Source of the DNA: Corallibacter vietnamensis
GTDB lineage: Bacteria; Bacteroidota; Bacteroidia; Flavobacteriales; Flavobacteriaceae
Reading direction: 5' to 3'
DNA: 64,000 bases
Assembly: GCF_039537875.1 (NCBI RefSeq)
Contig: NZ_BAABBI010000001.1
Span: forward strand, 806,001-870,000
Made by a program: the position numbers and the translations under genes. The notes under the pieces were generated by a model. The model saw only the letters and a program-made list of their open reading frames with translations, was not told the DNA's origin and did no database searches. Positions 8,597 to 18,126 of the stretch are shown piece after piece; the stretch's first letter is position 1, and each line of letters begins with the position of its first letter.

Positions 8597-9640
8597 ATGA
8601 AAGGAGTCTTACTAGTAAATTTAGGGTCGCCAGATAGCCCTGATCCAAAAGATGTAAAAAAATATTTAGGTGAGTTTTTAATGGACGAGCGCGTTATAGA
8701 TGTACCGCTTTGGGCAAGAAACTTATTGGTAAAAGGTATAATTTTAAATACACGGCCAAAAGCATCAGCGGCAGCATACAAAAAAATTTGGTGGGAAGAA
8801 GGATCGCCGCTTATTGTTATTTCTGAACGCTTGCAAAATAAAGTACAAGAACAAGTTCAAGTTCCTGTTGCTTTAGCAATGCGTTATGGAAGTATGACCA
8901 TAAAAAAAGGTATTCAAGAATTAGTAGATAAAGGCGTTGATGAGGTCTTTTTAATCCCGCTATACCCTCAGTTTGCCATGGCAACTACAGAAACTATTTT
9001 GGTATTAGCTGAAGAAATAAGAAAAGCACATTTCCCTGATATAAAAATTACAGATTTACCCGCATTTTATAACAATGCAGACTATATAGATGTGCTTTCA
9101 AATAGTATTTCTAAACATTTATCAGGTAAATCTTATGAGCATTTATTGTTTTCATATCATGGTGTTCCAGAACGCCATATAAGAAAAAGCGATGTAACAA
9201 AATCTCATTGTAAAATAGATGGAAGTTGTTGTAAAACACCATCAAAAGCACATGAGTTTTGTTATAGACATCAATGCTTAGAAGTAACAAGATTAGTTGC
9301 AGAAAAATTACAATTACAAGAAGGAACTTACTCAACATCATTTCAATCACGATTAGGTTTCGATCCTTGGTTATTACCTTACACAGATAGAACCATAGAG
9401 CGCTTAGGAAAAGAAGGAATTAAAAATATGGCTATAGTAACTCCAGCATTTGTGAGTGACTGTTTAGAGACTTTAGAAGAAATAGCTATGGAAGGTGAAG
9501 AGATTTTTCATGAAATGGGAGGTAAGGAGTTTACTACAGTTCCTTGCTTAAATGATGACGATGCTTGGGTAAGCCTATTATCAAAATGGATAAATAACTG
9601 GGTGACTAAACCAGAAACACAAACCGTAAATGGCAAATAA
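8597..9640 (+). CDS. hemH: Ferrochelatase
   Basis: HemH inserts Fe2+ into protoporphyrin IX. The 347-aa protein begins MKGVLLVNLGSPDSP, a family signature. It contains LLFSYHGVPERHIRKSD near residue 185, whose His is a metal/porphyrin site residue, and FVSDCLETLEEIAMEGEE near 290 with the conserved acidic cluster. A Cys-rich insert (IDGSCCKTPSKAHEFCYRHQC) is present near 210-232, common in Bacteroidota homologues. Whether it binds anything is unknown to me. The stop overlaps the start of the MATE gene by 11 bp. Confidence 0.97.
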   Translation: MKGVLLVNLGSPDSPDPKDVKKYLGEFLMDERVIDVPLWARNLLVKGIILNTRPKASAAAYKKIWWEEGSPLIVISERLQNKVQEQVQVPVALAMRYGSMTIKKGIQELVDKGVDEVFLIPLYPQFAMATTETILVLAEEIRKAHFPDIKITDLPAFYNNADYIDVLSNSISKHLSGKSYEHLLFSYHGVPERHIRKSDVTKSHCKIDGSCCKTPSKAHEFCYRHQCLEVTRLVAEKLQLQEGTYSTSFQSRLGFDPWLLPYTDRTIERLGKEGIKNMAIVTPAFVSDCLETLEEIAMEGEEIFHEMGGKEFTTVPCLNDDDAWVSLLSKWINNWVTKPETQTVNGK

Positions 9641-10982
9641 AATATCATCTCAAGATTTAGGAACTAAACCTATAAAAAAGCTATTAATAAAGCAATCTGT
9701 TCCTGCCGCTATAGGAATTTTGGTTATGTCTCTAAATATATTGGTTGATACCATTTTTGTTGGAAATTGGATAGGTTCAATAGCCATAGCAGCCATAAAT
9801 GTTGTGTTGCCAGTGTCCTTTTTTATTGCGGCTTTAGGAATGAGTATTGGTGTTGGAGGATCATCAATTATTTCAAGAGCACTCGGAGCAAATAATAAAG
9901 AAAAAGCTTTAAAAACATTCGGAAATCAAATTACGCTTACCTTATTGTTTACTGTAGCTTTTGCTTGTTTTGGTTTGCTTTATGTAGATGATATTATTCC
10001 TGCTTTTGGAGGAAAAGGCGCAATTTTTGACCCAGCAAAAATTTACTATAAAATAGTATTGTATGGCGTACCTTTTTTAGGACTTTGTATGATGGGAAAC
10101 ACGGCAATTAGGGCTGAAGGTAAGCCTAAATTTGCTATGTATGCCATGATGATTCCTTCTATAGGAAATCTAGTTTTAGACTATTTATTCATTAATGTTT
10201 TAGATTATGGAATGGCTGGAGCTGCTTGGGCAACTACAGGATCTTATATGCTTTGTATTGGTTTTATAATCTGGTATTTTTTATCAAATAAATCTGAATT
10301 AAAAATTGATGCCTCGCATTTAAAACTTCAAAAAAATGTTGTTTCAGAAATAGCCTCTTTGGGGTTTGTAACCTTGGCAAGACAAGCTGTGGTAAGTATT
10401 ACTTACTTATTTATGAATAATATTTTATATAATCTAGGTGGCGAAACATCAGTAACAGCATATGCTATTGTAGGTAGAATGCTCATGTTTGCTTTATTTC
10501 CTGTTTTTGGAATAACCCAAGGGTTTTTGCCTATTGCAGGATATAATTATGGAGCCGAAAACTATTCTAGAGTAAGAAAAACTATAAATACAGCTATTGG
10601 TTATGCCACAGTATTGGCTACTACTATTTTTATATTATTAATGGTATTCCCAGAGCAAATTACACGCTTATTTACTTCAGATGTTGACGTACTAAAAGAA
10701 GCCCCTAATGATATGCGTTGGGTGTTTGCAATGACGCCTATTATTGCTGTGCAACTTATAGGAGCTGCTTATTTTCAAGCCATAGGGAAAGCTATTCCAG
10801 CGTTATTACTCACTCTTACAAGGCAAGGATTCTTTTTCATTCCACTTATTTTAATTTTGCCTAATTTTTATGGTGAAATGGGCGTTTGGATGTCGTTTCC
10901 TATTTCAGATATTTTAGCTACCGTAGTAACAGCTTTCTTTTTAAATAGAGAAATACGTAAAACATTAGTTGTCAAAACTTAA
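9630..10982 (+). CDS. MATE family efflux transporter
   Basis: A 450-aa inner-membrane exporter with about 12 hydrophobic helices in two six-helix halves, as in the multidrug and toxin extrusion family (Na+- or H+-coupled). Typical segments are PAAIGILVMSLNILVDTIFVG at the start, YDRFG-like linkers, and GITQGFLPIAGYNYGA, a conserved MATE signature before the second half. Its first codons overlap the hemH stop by 11 bp, so it is translationally coupled to hemH. A porphyrin or heme-intermediate exporter role would fit the context but is speculative. Confidence 0.9.
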   Translation: MANKISSQDLGTKPIKKLLIKQSVPAAIGILVMSLNILVDTIFVGNWIGSIAIAAINVVLPVSFFIAALGMSIGVGGSSIISRALGANNKEKALKTFGNQITLTLLFTVAFACFGLLYVDDIIPAFGGKGAIFDPAKIYYKIVLYGVPFLGLCMMGNTAIRAEGKPKFAMYAMMIPSIGNLVLDYLFINVLDYGMAGAAWATTGSYMLCIGFIIWYFLSNKSELKIDASHLKLQKNVVSEIASLGFVTLARQAVVSITYLFMNNILYNLGGETSVTAYAIVGRMLMFALFPVFGITQGFLPIAGYNYGAENYSRVRKTINTAIGYATVLATTIFILLMVFPEQITRLFTSDVDVLKEAPNDMRWVFAMTPIIAVQLIGAAYFQAIGKAIPALLLTLTRQGFFFIPLILILPNFYGEMGVWMSFPISDILATVVTAFFLNREIRKTLVVKT

Positions 10983-10986
10983 TTTT

Positions 10987-11538
10987 ATGACTGAATATTA
11001 CAATTACATAAAAGCATTACACCTCATTTTTGTAATCACGTGGTTTGCCGGTTTGTTTTACATTCCTAGATTGTTTGTTTATCAAATAGAAGCATTTCAT
11101 AAGCCATCTCCTGAAAAGGAAATTTTAGGAAAGCAGTTAAAGCTCATGGCAAAACGCTTATGGAATATCATTACTTGGCCGTCAGCTATTTTGGCAATTG
11201 TTTTTGCTATTTGGTTGCTTATTTTACAGCCGTTTTGGTTACAACAAGGTTGGATGCATGTAAAACTTACATTTGTGATCTTATTGATTTTTTACCACCT
11301 AAAAACACATCAGTTTTATAAACAGTTACAACGCGATGAGGTTAAAAAATCATCAAACTTTATGCGTTTATGGAACGAAGGCGCAACATTCATTCTATTT
11401 GCTGTTGTTTTTTTAGTTATTCTAAAAAATGCAATAAATTGGATTTTTGGTGTTATTGGAATCTTGGTTTTAGGAATATTATTAATGTTAGGTTTTAAGA
11501 TTTACAAAAATATTCGTGCTAAAAATCCAGATGCATAA
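10987..11538 (+). CDS. hemJ: Protoporphyrinogen IX oxidase HemJ
   Basis: HemJ is the membrane protoporphyrinogen oxidase used by many bacteria that lack HemG/HemY. The 183-aa protein has four hydrophobic helices. It shows the family start YYNYIKALHLIFVITWFAGL with the essential His, IPRLFVYQIEA, ITWPSAILAIVFAIWLL, WMHVKLTFVILLIFYH with the conserved Lys, and the C-terminal MRLWNEG...FLVILKN. I start at the ATG 10987, 4 bp beyond the MATE stop; an in-frame TTG at 10969 lies inside the MATE gene. It completes the route from protoporphyrinogen to heme with hemH upstream. Confidence 0.92.
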   Translation: MTEYYNYIKALHLIFVITWFAGLFYIPRLFVYQIEAFHKPSPEKEILGKQLKLMAKRLWNIITWPSAILAIVFAIWLLILQPFWLQQGWMHVKLTFVILLIFYHLKTHQFYKQLQRDEVKKSSNFMRLWNEGATFILFAVVFLVILKNAINWIFGVIGILVLGILLMLGFKIYKNIRAKNPDA

Positions 11539-11597
11539 ACAGCTTTAAATCTTTGGTGTGATTATTGTTATATTTATCTCATCACAAATATTTTTAA

Positions 11598-13052
11598 ATG
11601 CAATTAAGAAAACTATCCTTACGATTTAGAATTTTTATCGCCATGATTCTTTTAGTATTAATGGCGTCTATTTTGATAGCGATAGTAACTATTTATCAAT
11701 ATAACGAAGAAGCAAAAGACTACCACAAAGACCGTTTAGATAGTAAAGAAGAAAACATTCGTGAAAGTATAAATTACACGCTTCGTGAAACTACTTATGA
11801 GGTCAAAACAGAACGAATTCCATTAATATTTAAAGAGAAATTAAGCGAAATAGCAGCTATTCATAAACTTCAGATTAATTTGTATGATTTAGAAGGAAGT
11901 TTGTTAAAATCATCAAAAGCGAGTTTGTCTTTAGATTCTATTCCAAAATGTATTCAAGCCGAAGTTTTAAACACATTAGCAAACACTGTTGAGCATCGTT
12001 ATGTAGGTGAGCATATAGAAAACGGAGAAACCTATCAAACGTCATTTTCTTACATAACAGATGAGAAGTTTAAACCACTAGCTATATTAAATTTACCATA
12101 TTTAGAAAACGATGGTTTTTTAGATAATAAACTTAAAGAGTTTTTAGAGCGCTTGGCTTATGCCTATCTTTTTATGCTAATTATAGCAGTTATTTTGGCT
12201 TATCTTTTGTCAAAATACATTACCAGATCGCTAAAAACCATTAGCGATAAAATGAACGCAACTAGGTTAGAAAAACGTAATAAAAAAATAGAGGTTGAGT
12301 CTTCAAGTGAGGAGATTGAAACATTGGTAAAATCATATAACGCTATGATTGATCAATTGGAAGAAAGTGCAGTAAAGTTAGCCACTAATGAGCGTGAACA
12401 AGCCTGGAGAGAAATGGCAAAACAAGTAGCACATGAAATTAAAAATCCGCTTACACCTATGCGATTAAGCGTGCAAAGTTTTCAGCGAAAATTCGACCCA
12501 CAAGATGAAAACATTCATCAAAAGCTAGATGAATACACAAAAACGCTTATTCAACAAATAGACACAATGAGCTCTATCGCTTCGGCATTTTCAAATTTTG
12601 CTAAAATGCCTGCGCAACAAAATGAATCACTAAACGTAGTAGAAATATCAAAACTTGCTATTGATATTTTTAGTGAAGATTATATAGTATTTGTTTCAGA
12701 AAAAGATGAAATCTGGGCAAATTTTGATAGAACACAACTTATTAGGGTAATAACCAATTTAGTGAAAAACGGTATTCAAGCCATTCCAGACGAACAAGAG
12801 AATAAAAAAATAGTTGTTAGTGTTTTAGAAACAGAAAAAGATGTGGTTATCTCTATATCAGATAATGGTGCAGGTATTTCTGAAGCCAATAAAACGAAGA
12901 TTTTTGAACCAAAATTTACCACAAAAACAAGTGGAATGGGACTTGGTCTTGCTATGGTGAAAAATATTATGGAAACTTATAACGGAAGTATTACCTTTAC
13001 AACTGAAAAAGATAAAGGCACTGCTTTTGTCGTAAATTTTCCAAAAAAATAA
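11598..13052 (+). CDS. Sensor histidine kinase (NtrY-like, HAMP-HisKA-HATPase)
   Basis: A 484-aa membrane kinase. TM1 is at about residues 11-33, a periplasmic sensor runs from about 34 to 188, and TM2 spans about 189-208. A HAMP linker follows, then the HisKA box MAKQVAHEIKNPLTPMRL with phospho-acceptor H279 and an ATPase domain with NLVKNGIQAIP (N box), DNGAGI (G1) and GMGLGLAMV (G2). The HEIKNPLTPMRLS form is typical of NtrY-type kinases. No response regulator gene is adjacent, so this is an orphan kinase here. The enoyl-CoA hydratase gene begins 5 bp after the stop. Confidence 0.93.
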   Translation: MQLRKLSLRFRIFIAMILLVLMASILIAIVTIYQYNEEAKDYHKDRLDSKEENIRESINYTLRETTYEVKTERIPLIFKEKLSEIAAIHKLQINLYDLEGSLLKSSKASLSLDSIPKCIQAEVLNTLANTVEHRYVGEHIENGETYQTSFSYITDEKFKPLAILNLPYLENDGFLDNKLKEFLERLAYAYLFMLIIAVILAYLLSKYITRSLKTISDKMNATRLEKRNKKIEVESSSEEIETLVKSYNAMIDQLEESAVKLATNEREQAWREMAKQVAHEIKNPLTPMRLSVQSFQRKFDPQDENIHQKLDEYTKTLIQQIDTMSSIASAFSNFAKMPAQQNESLNVVEISKLAIDIFSEDYIVFVSEKDEIWANFDRTQLIRVITNLVKNGIQAIPDEQENKKIVVSVLETEKDVVISISDNGAGISEANKTKIFEPKFTTKTSGMGLGLAMVKNIMETYNGSITFTTEKDKGTAFVVNFPKK

Positions 13053-13057
13053 ACACA

Positions 13058-13840
13058 ATGACATATAACAATATCCTTTCAGAATTTAACAACGGCATAA
13101 CAACCATTACAATAAATAGACCTAAAAAGCTAAACGCGTTAAATAAAGAAACTATTCAAGAACTTCATGAAGCGTTTAAAGCTGCAGATGCAGATAAAAA
13201 CACCAAAGTTGTAATTGTTACAGGAAGTGGAGAAAAAGCCTTTGTAGCAGGTGCAGATATTAGTGAATTTGCTGATTTTGATGTAGAAAACGGCGGAAAA
13301 CTTGCCGCTAAAGGTCAAGAATTGTTATTTGATTTTGTTGAAAATTTAAGCACTCCGGTAATTGCTGCTGTAAATGGTTTTGCCCTTGGTGGTGGTTTAG
13401 AACTAGCTATGGCATGTCACTTTAGAGTGGCGAGCGACAATGCAAAAATGGGCTTACCAGAAACATCGCTAGGAGTTATTCCTGGTTATGGTGGTACACA
13501 ACGTTTGCCACAACTTATAGGTAAAGGTCGTGCTATGGAATTGGTTATGACTGCTGGCATGATAGATGCTCAAACAGCGCACAATTACGGACTTGTAAAC
13601 CACGTAACCACTGTAGATGAATTATTACCGCTAGCCGAAAAAATAGCCGGTAAAATTATGAGAAACTCATCTGTAGCGATTAGTAAAGCTATTAAAGCCG
13701 TAAATGCCAATTATAAAGATGGTGTTGATGGTTTTGCAGTTGAAATAGAAGAGTTTGGTAACTGCTTTGGCACAGCCGATTTTAAAGAAGGTACCACAGC
13801 CTTTTTAGAAAAACGTAAAGCTGATTTTCCTGGGGAATAG
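13058..13840 (+). CDS. Enoyl-CoA hydratase/isomerase (crotonase family)
   Basis: A 260-aa crotonase-fold enzyme likely hydrating trans-2-enoyl-CoA in fatty-acid beta-oxidation or a related degradation route. The oxyanion-hole segment GEKAFVAGADISEF is present. So are both catalytic glutamates: one in ALGGGLELAMAC, one in GLPETSLGVIPGYGGTQRL. The length is that of stand-alone short-chain hydratases. It is preceded at 5 bp by the histidine kinase gene, presumably one transcript. The substrate chain length cannot be told. Confidence 0.93.
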   Translation: MTYNNILSEFNNGITTITINRPKKLNALNKETIQELHEAFKAADADKNTKVVIVTGSGEKAFVAGADISEFADFDVENGGKLAAKGQELLFDFVENLSTPVIAAVNGFALGGGLELAMACHFRVASDNAKMGLPETSLGVIPGYGGTQRLPQLIGKGRAMELVMTAGMIDAQTAHNYGLVNHVTTVDELLPLAEKIAGKIMRNSSVAISKAIKAVNANYKDGVDGFAVEIEEFGNCFGTADFKEGTTAFLEKRKADFPGE

Positions 13841-13848
13841 TTTGTGTT

Positions 13849-14478
13849 TTGAGAATTACTCTATACTTATTAACCGTATTTATTATTTTAAGCTGTCAAG
13901 AAAAAACAGTTAATATTAAGTATTATCCTACCAACGAGTTTTCTGTAGAAGAAGATTATTTAAAACTAGATTTAGATACAACTAGCTTGAATTTTAAAGA
14001 AATCACGAATTTGATAAGTGAAAATCTTTATGATAATAGAAAGACAATTATTGAGATTCAAGACGGATCGACTTTAAAAAAAATAATTCCATTTTCTCGC
14101 AGCGGCTGTTATTTTCATGAGAAAAATACTCTTGGTGTTAAGTTAGATTCTATCCGACTTTATAATGCGACAAAGTATTCAATACAAGAATTAAGACCAG
14201 TGTTAAAAAAACATTATTTAGATATCCATAAAAACTATCCTTATTCTAAATTTCCGCAAGTGCCAATTATAGAGGTTGAAATTGATACTAATAGAACAGG
14301 AAAGGAATTAAAAAGTTTTTTAATTAGTATAACAAGAACATTTGATGAGATAAAAACTGAGGTAAACGATAGTATAGAATTAACAATATTTTTTAATTGG
14401 TTTAGACAGGTTCCGCCTCCACCGAAACCACCTTTAAAAGATATGTCTAAAGTCATTGAAATTATTGAGGATGATTAA
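13849..14478 (+). CDS. Putative lipoprotein of unknown function
   Basis: A 209-aa protein that I do not recognise. The start is a TTG at 13849, 8 bp after the hydratase stop. The sequence then reads RITLYLLTVFIILSCQEK, a lipoprotein signal with lipobox ending at Cys16, which supports that start. The mature part is mixed alpha/beta. A stretch near residues 120-185 with paired hydrophobic strands (IIEVEIDT, SIELTIFFNW) and a proline-rich PPPPKPP near the end vaguely recalls ExbD-like periplasmic domains, but not enough for a call. Cell-envelope location is inferred from the signal. Confidence 0.65.
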   Translation: MRITLYLLTVFIILSCQEKTVNIKYYPTNEFSVEEDYLKLDLDTTSLNFKEITNLISENLYDNRKTIIEIQDGSTLKKIIPFSRSGCYFHEKNTLGVKLDSIRLYNATKYSIQELRPVLKKHYLDIHKNYPYSKFPQVPIIEVEIDTNRTGKELKSFLISITRTFDEIKTEVNDSIELTIFFNWFRQVPPPPKPPLKDMSKVIEIIEDD

Positions 14479-14585
14479 TATAGTGTTTGTTAATAACCCA
14501 AAAAACCTTTAACAGTTTTCAGGAACAATAATATGTAATTTTAAGGTGTCGTATTTTCTATAACAACACCTAATTTTATTTTTTA

Positions 14586-15659
14586 ATGAGTTCCAAGTCT
14601 TCTATAAAAGGTCGTGGCGCACAAATTAATGTGCCCAACAAATTCTTTGAAATGAGTCACGAAATGCGTGATGACTTCTTGGAGTATTGTGCCAAGGAAG
14701 GTGAAGAAGCTGATAAAAACAAAACACGTTATTTGCCCATATTTCCTAAAACCATTGTCAATAAAGTTAAAAGTCCAGATGTTGGCATGGCGTATTCTAT
14801 GAATATGTATCAAGGTTGTGAACATGGCTGTATTTATTGCTATGCAAGAAACACCCATGAGTTTTGGGGCTTTAGCGCTGGATTAGACTTTGAACGACGT
14901 ATTTTAGTAAAAAAAGATGCGCCAAAACTACTAGAGGCTTTTATAACACGAAAAAATTGGCACGCCTATCCAATTGTAATGTCTGGTAATACAGATTGTT
15001 ATCAGCCTGCTGAAAAGGAATTCAAAATAACAAGGCAATGTCTAGAAGTGTTTTTAAAGTATAGACACCCAGTAGCGATTATCACAAAAAACGCTTTAAT
15101 ACTTCGTGATTTAGATATTTTAAAAGAATTAGCAACGCATAACCTTATAAACGTAAATATATCTATTACATCACTATCTGAAAACACACGTCGTGTTTTA
15201 GAGCCACGAACAGCAACCATAAAAAAACGATTAGAAACTGTAAAAACACTAAGTGATAATGGCATTCCTGTAAATGTGATGTTGGCGCCTATCATCCCAT
15301 CAATAAATAGTCATGAAATATTACCTATGGCAAAAGCAGTATCAGAAGCTGGAGCTTTAAGTATAGGTCATACTATTGTGAGGCTTAATGGTGCTATTGG
15401 AGAAATCTTTACCGATTGGATTCAAAAAACAATGCCGAATCGTGCAGAAAAAGTACTGCACCAAATTGAAAGCTGTCACGGAGGTAGTCTAAACAACTCT
15501 ACATACGGTAGTCGTATGCGAGGCGAAGGACAAATAGCAAAACAGATAAATGATTTAATTCATTTAGCGAAGCTCAAGTACTTTAAAAATAAAAATATGC
15601 CTAAACTTAATTTAGAACTGCACGAACAATATAAAGATGGACAGTTGAAGTTGTTTTAA
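14586..15659 (+). CDS. Radical SAM protein (PA0069 / spore photoproduct lyase-like family)
   Basis: A 357-aa radical S-adenosylmethionine enzyme. The [4Fe-4S] cluster motif is YQGCEHGCIYCYARN (CxxxCxxC). It is followed by a barrel with MSGNTDCYQPAEKEFKITR and INVNISITSL, and a C-terminal SYGSRMRGEG-like segment. The pattern matches the PA0069 family, related to SplB but without established activity. The preceding roughly 107 bp have no gene. A strong terminator hairpin follows 2 bp after the stop, ending this rightward transcription unit. Confidence 0.9.
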   Translation: MSSKSSIKGRGAQINVPNKFFEMSHEMRDDFLEYCAKEGEEADKNKTRYLPIFPKTIVNKVKSPDVGMAYSMNMYQGCEHGCIYCYARNTHEFWGFSAGLDFERRILVKKDAPKLLEAFITRKNWHAYPIVMSGNTDCYQPAEKEFKITRQCLEVFLKYRHPVAIITKNALILRDLDILKELATHNLINVNISITSLSENTRRVLEPRTATIKKRLETVKTLSDNGIPVNVMLAPIIPSINSHEILPMAKAVSEAGALSIGHTIVRLNGAIGEIFTDWIQKTMPNRAEKVLHQIESCHGGSLNNSTYGSRMRGEGQIAKQINDLIHLAKLKYFKNKNMPKLNLELHEQYKDGQLKLF

Positions 15660-15661
15660 TA

Positions 15662-15691
15662 AATAAGAGCAGGCTTAAACCTGCTCTTATT
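15662..15691 (+). terminator. Hairpin terminator after the radical SAM gene
   Basis: AATAAGAGCAGG and its exact reverse complement CCTGCTCTTATT form a 12-bp stem with a 6-nt loop (15674-15679), starting 2 bp after the radical-SAM stop. The flank is AT-rich on both sides, so it may act bidirectionally. The next gene on the other strand ends at 15793. Confidence 0.85.
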
Positions 15692-15792
15692 ATTGATAAC
15701 TATTAAACTAGTCTTGGGAGAAAAATTAATAGTAGCGGCAATTTATAAGTTTTATGATAACTATAAGTTAACATATGTTAATTTTAAAATAA

Positions 15793-16359
15793 TTAAATTT
15801 GTTTTTTTATTCTACTTAATTGAACAGGTGTTATGTTTAAGTAAGATGCGATTTGAAATTGAGGAATAATAGAATCAATATTCGGAATGTTTTTTTGTAG
15901 GTTTCTATAGCGTTCAGTTGCGTTTAATGTAATGAGTTCTAGCTGTCTTTTTTCATAGTTTATATAAACCTTTTCTAAAATCTTATTATATAGGTTGCTT
16001 ATATCTATATGTTTTCTAGTATACTCTAAAAACTTAACGAAATCAACTTCATAAACTTCACATTTGGTTAAGGTTTCATATGTTAGTAATGATGGTTTGT
16101 TTGAAGTAATGGCAGTTAAAGGACCAATAAAGTCTGTTGGAAAATATAAATTTTTATTCCATTCTTTACCAGATTCAGTAACAATAAAAGATCTGGCTAT
16201 ACCTGAATTAAGCTGGTATATTTTATTTGGCTTTTTGCCTACCTCGGCAATTTTTGTATTCGCTTTTAATATTTTTTTTGAAGATATTTGCTGTAATAAA
16301 TAAAAAGATTCTTCTGAAATATTGAAATAGGATTTTAAATACTCAAAATTAGGATGCAT
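15793..16359 (-). CDS. Crp/Fnr family transcriptional regulator
   Basis: A 188-aa regulator with an N-terminal cyclic-nucleotide-binding-type beta barrel (about residues 20-115, with KIYQLNSGIARSFIV and FPTDFIGPL) and a short C-terminal helix-turn-helix (IPQFQIASYLNITPVQLSRI). It lacks the cysteines of oxygen-sensing Fnr and the full cAMP-pocket signature. The ligand is unknown; the small Bacteroidota members of this family are mostly uncharacterised. It is flanked by gaps of about 100 bp on both sides and is probably monocistronic. Confidence 0.88.
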   Translation of the reverse strand: MHPNFEYLKSYFNISEESFYLLQQISSKKILKANTKIAEVGKKPNKIYQLNSGIARSFIVTESGKEWNKNLYFPTDFIGPLTAITSNKPSLLTYETLTKCEVYEVDFVKFLEYTRKHIDISNLYNKILEKVYINYEKRQLELITLNATERYRNLQKNIPNIDSIIPQFQIASYLNITPVQLSRIKKQI

Positions 16360-16473
16360 TAATTAATAATGTTTATGAGCCTTAAATATACGGGTAAAAT
16401 TTATATTTTGTGAATAGCATAAAATATTCATAATTAAATCACTTAAAAATATGAGAAAGTAATATAAAATTAA

Positions 16474-17130
16474 TTACTGTTTTCCTTCCCATTCAGCATA
16501 AAAATGCTCTAAATATTGAAGCATAAATGTATGGCGTTTTTCAGCAAGTTTTTTTCCTGTTTTTGTATTCATTTTATCTTTAAGCAAAAGAAGCTTTTCA
16601 TAAAAATGATTAATGGTTGGTGCTGTTGATGATTTATACTCAGCCTTGCTCATGTTTAAATTAGGAGCTATTTCCGGATTGTAAAGAGCTCTATCTTTAA
16701 ACCCACCATAATTAAAAGCTCTAGCAATTCCTATAGCTCCAAGCGCGTCAAGTCTGTCAGCATCTTGAACTACATCTAGTTCTGGAGAACGAAACGTTTT
16801 ATTAATATCTAATGATGAACTATAGGAAATGTTTTCAATAATTTTAATTACATGCTGAATAGTTGCTGTGTCAACATTAAGGTTCTCTAAAAATTCACTA
16901 GCTATTTTAGGACCTATACTTTCATCTCCATTATGAAATTTGCTGTCAGCAATATCGTGAAGTAATGCACCAAGCTGAACAACAAGAGTGTCAACATTTT
17001 CATGGTTGGCAATAAGTAATGCATTTTTATAAACGCGTTCTATATGAAACCAATCGTGGCCACCTTCAGCATCTTTCAGCGCTTGTTTTACAAAAGCAAT
17101 TGTTTTTAAAATTATGTCTGAATGATTCAT
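16474..17130 (-). CDS. HD domain phosphohydrolase (YedJ/YpgQ-like)
   Basis: A 218-aa metal-dependent phosphohydrolase. The HD-domain residues are visible: GGHDWFHIERVYKNA (first His), LGALLHDIADSKFHNGD (HD pair) and VVQDADRLDALGAIGIARA with the last Asp. The arrangement is that of the YedJ/YpgQ group, thought to act on nucleotides or other phosphate esters. The real substrate is not known. The start ATG at 17130 is 2 bp after the desaturase stop, so it belongs to a plsC-desaturase-HD transcript. Confidence 0.88.
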   Translation of the reverse strand: MNHSDIILKTIAFVKQALKDAEGGHDWFHIERVYKNALLIANHENVDTLVVQLGALLHDIADSKFHNGDESIGPKIASEFLENLNVDTATIQHVIKIIENISYSSSLDINKTFRSPELDVVQDADRLDALGAIGIARAFNYGGFKDRALYNPEIAPNLNMSKAEYKSSTAPTINHFYEKLLLLKDKMNTKTGKKLAEKRHTFMLQYLEHFYAEWEGKQ

Positions 17131-17132
17131 GG

Positions 17133-18116
17133 CTAAATAGCAGGTTCAACCCATTTAAATTGATATGAATTTTCAGGGACTTTCATACGCTCTGATAAGC
17201 GCGTTAAACGGCTAGGAAGTTTCATTAAATAATCTCTAGCTTTTTCAGCATCATCTGATAGGTTTGTTATTTTATCTATTTCCCAACGCTTGATGAGTTT
17301 CTGTAATATATCTACATAATCTTGAGATGTGTAAACGCCAATACGTTGTGCGGTATTTGAAAACTCCTCAAAAGCAGTGCTTATTTTTTCTCCTGATTCT
17401 CTTAAAAAATGTGCTGGCATAGTAATTTTTAGCTTCATCATGTGCTGAAAAGCAAGCATCATTTGGCTTGGATCAACCTTAAAAATACGTTCAACAAATT
17501 CACAATATGCATGATGATGACGCATTTCGTCACCAGAAATTATTTTACACATTTTTGCTAATTGTTTATTGCTTTTTTCTTTAGCGATTTTTGCCACACG
17601 ATTGTGCGATATATAAGTAGCTAACTCTTGAAAGCTTGTATACAAAAAGTTTTTGTAAGGGTCTCGATCAGTACCAATATCAAAACCATCAGCAATAAGA
17701 TACTGTGTGGTTTTTTCTATTTCTTTCATATTTACACGACCAGATAGGTAAAGGTACTTGTTAAGCACATCACCGTGACGGTTTTCTTCAGCAGTCCAAT
17801 GTCTTACCCATTTTCCCCAAGAATTTCTACCTACTTGATCTACACCTTCTACATCCATAAGCCATGACTCGTAAGTAGGTAAGGCTTCTTCAGTAATCAT
17901 ATCGCCAACCAAAACAACCCAAAAATCATATGGTAGCTCTTTTGATAATTCACGTATTTCTTTTACGTCATCTAAAAAGCTATCGCTTTCAGAGTTAGGT
18001 AAAAAATCTGTAGGTTGCCAAATTTTTTCAATAGGCATTAAATATTTTTTTATTAGAGAGTCAACATCTTTTTCTAAAAATTGCATGACTTCTAATCTTA
18101 CGTTCTTTAAGGACAT
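17133..18116 (-). CDS. Acyl-ACP desaturase (soluble diiron)
   Basis: A 327-aa soluble enzyme that introduces a double bond into acyl-ACP. The diiron-site motifs are readable: EEALPTYESWL, the first ExxH in TAEENRHGDVLNKY, and the second in GDEMRHHHAYCEFVER. The canonical plant DEKRHE is here DEMRHH, with E and H ligands kept. The neighbouring acyltransferase PlsC (10 bp upstream) makes a membrane-lipid theme. Double-bond position cannot be predicted. Confidence 0.92.
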   Translation of the reverse strand: MSLKNVRLEVMQFLEKDVDSLIKKYLMPIEKIWQPTDFLPNSESDSFLDDVKEIRELSKELPYDFWVVLVGDMITEEALPTYESWLMDVEGVDQVGRNSWGKWVRHWTAEENRHGDVLNKYLYLSGRVNMKEIEKTTQYLIADGFDIGTDRDPYKNFLYTSFQELATYISHNRVAKIAKEKSNKQLAKMCKIISGDEMRHHHAYCEFVERIFKVDPSQMMLAFQHMMKLKITMPAHFLRESGEKISTAFEEFSNTAQRIGVYTSQDYVDILQKLIKRWEIDKITNLSDDAEKARDYLMKLPSRLTRLSERMKVPENSYQFKWVEPAI

Positions 18117-18126
18117 GTTTAGATTT

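Noticed and set aside
10969..10986. Extended TTG start for hemJ
   Set aside because: It lies within the MATE coding end; the ATG at 10987 gives the usual HemJ N-terminus.
13849..14478. ExbD/TolR-like transport protein
   Set aside because: A lipobox instead of an ExbD transmembrane helix with the essential Asp, and no ExbB gene nearby.
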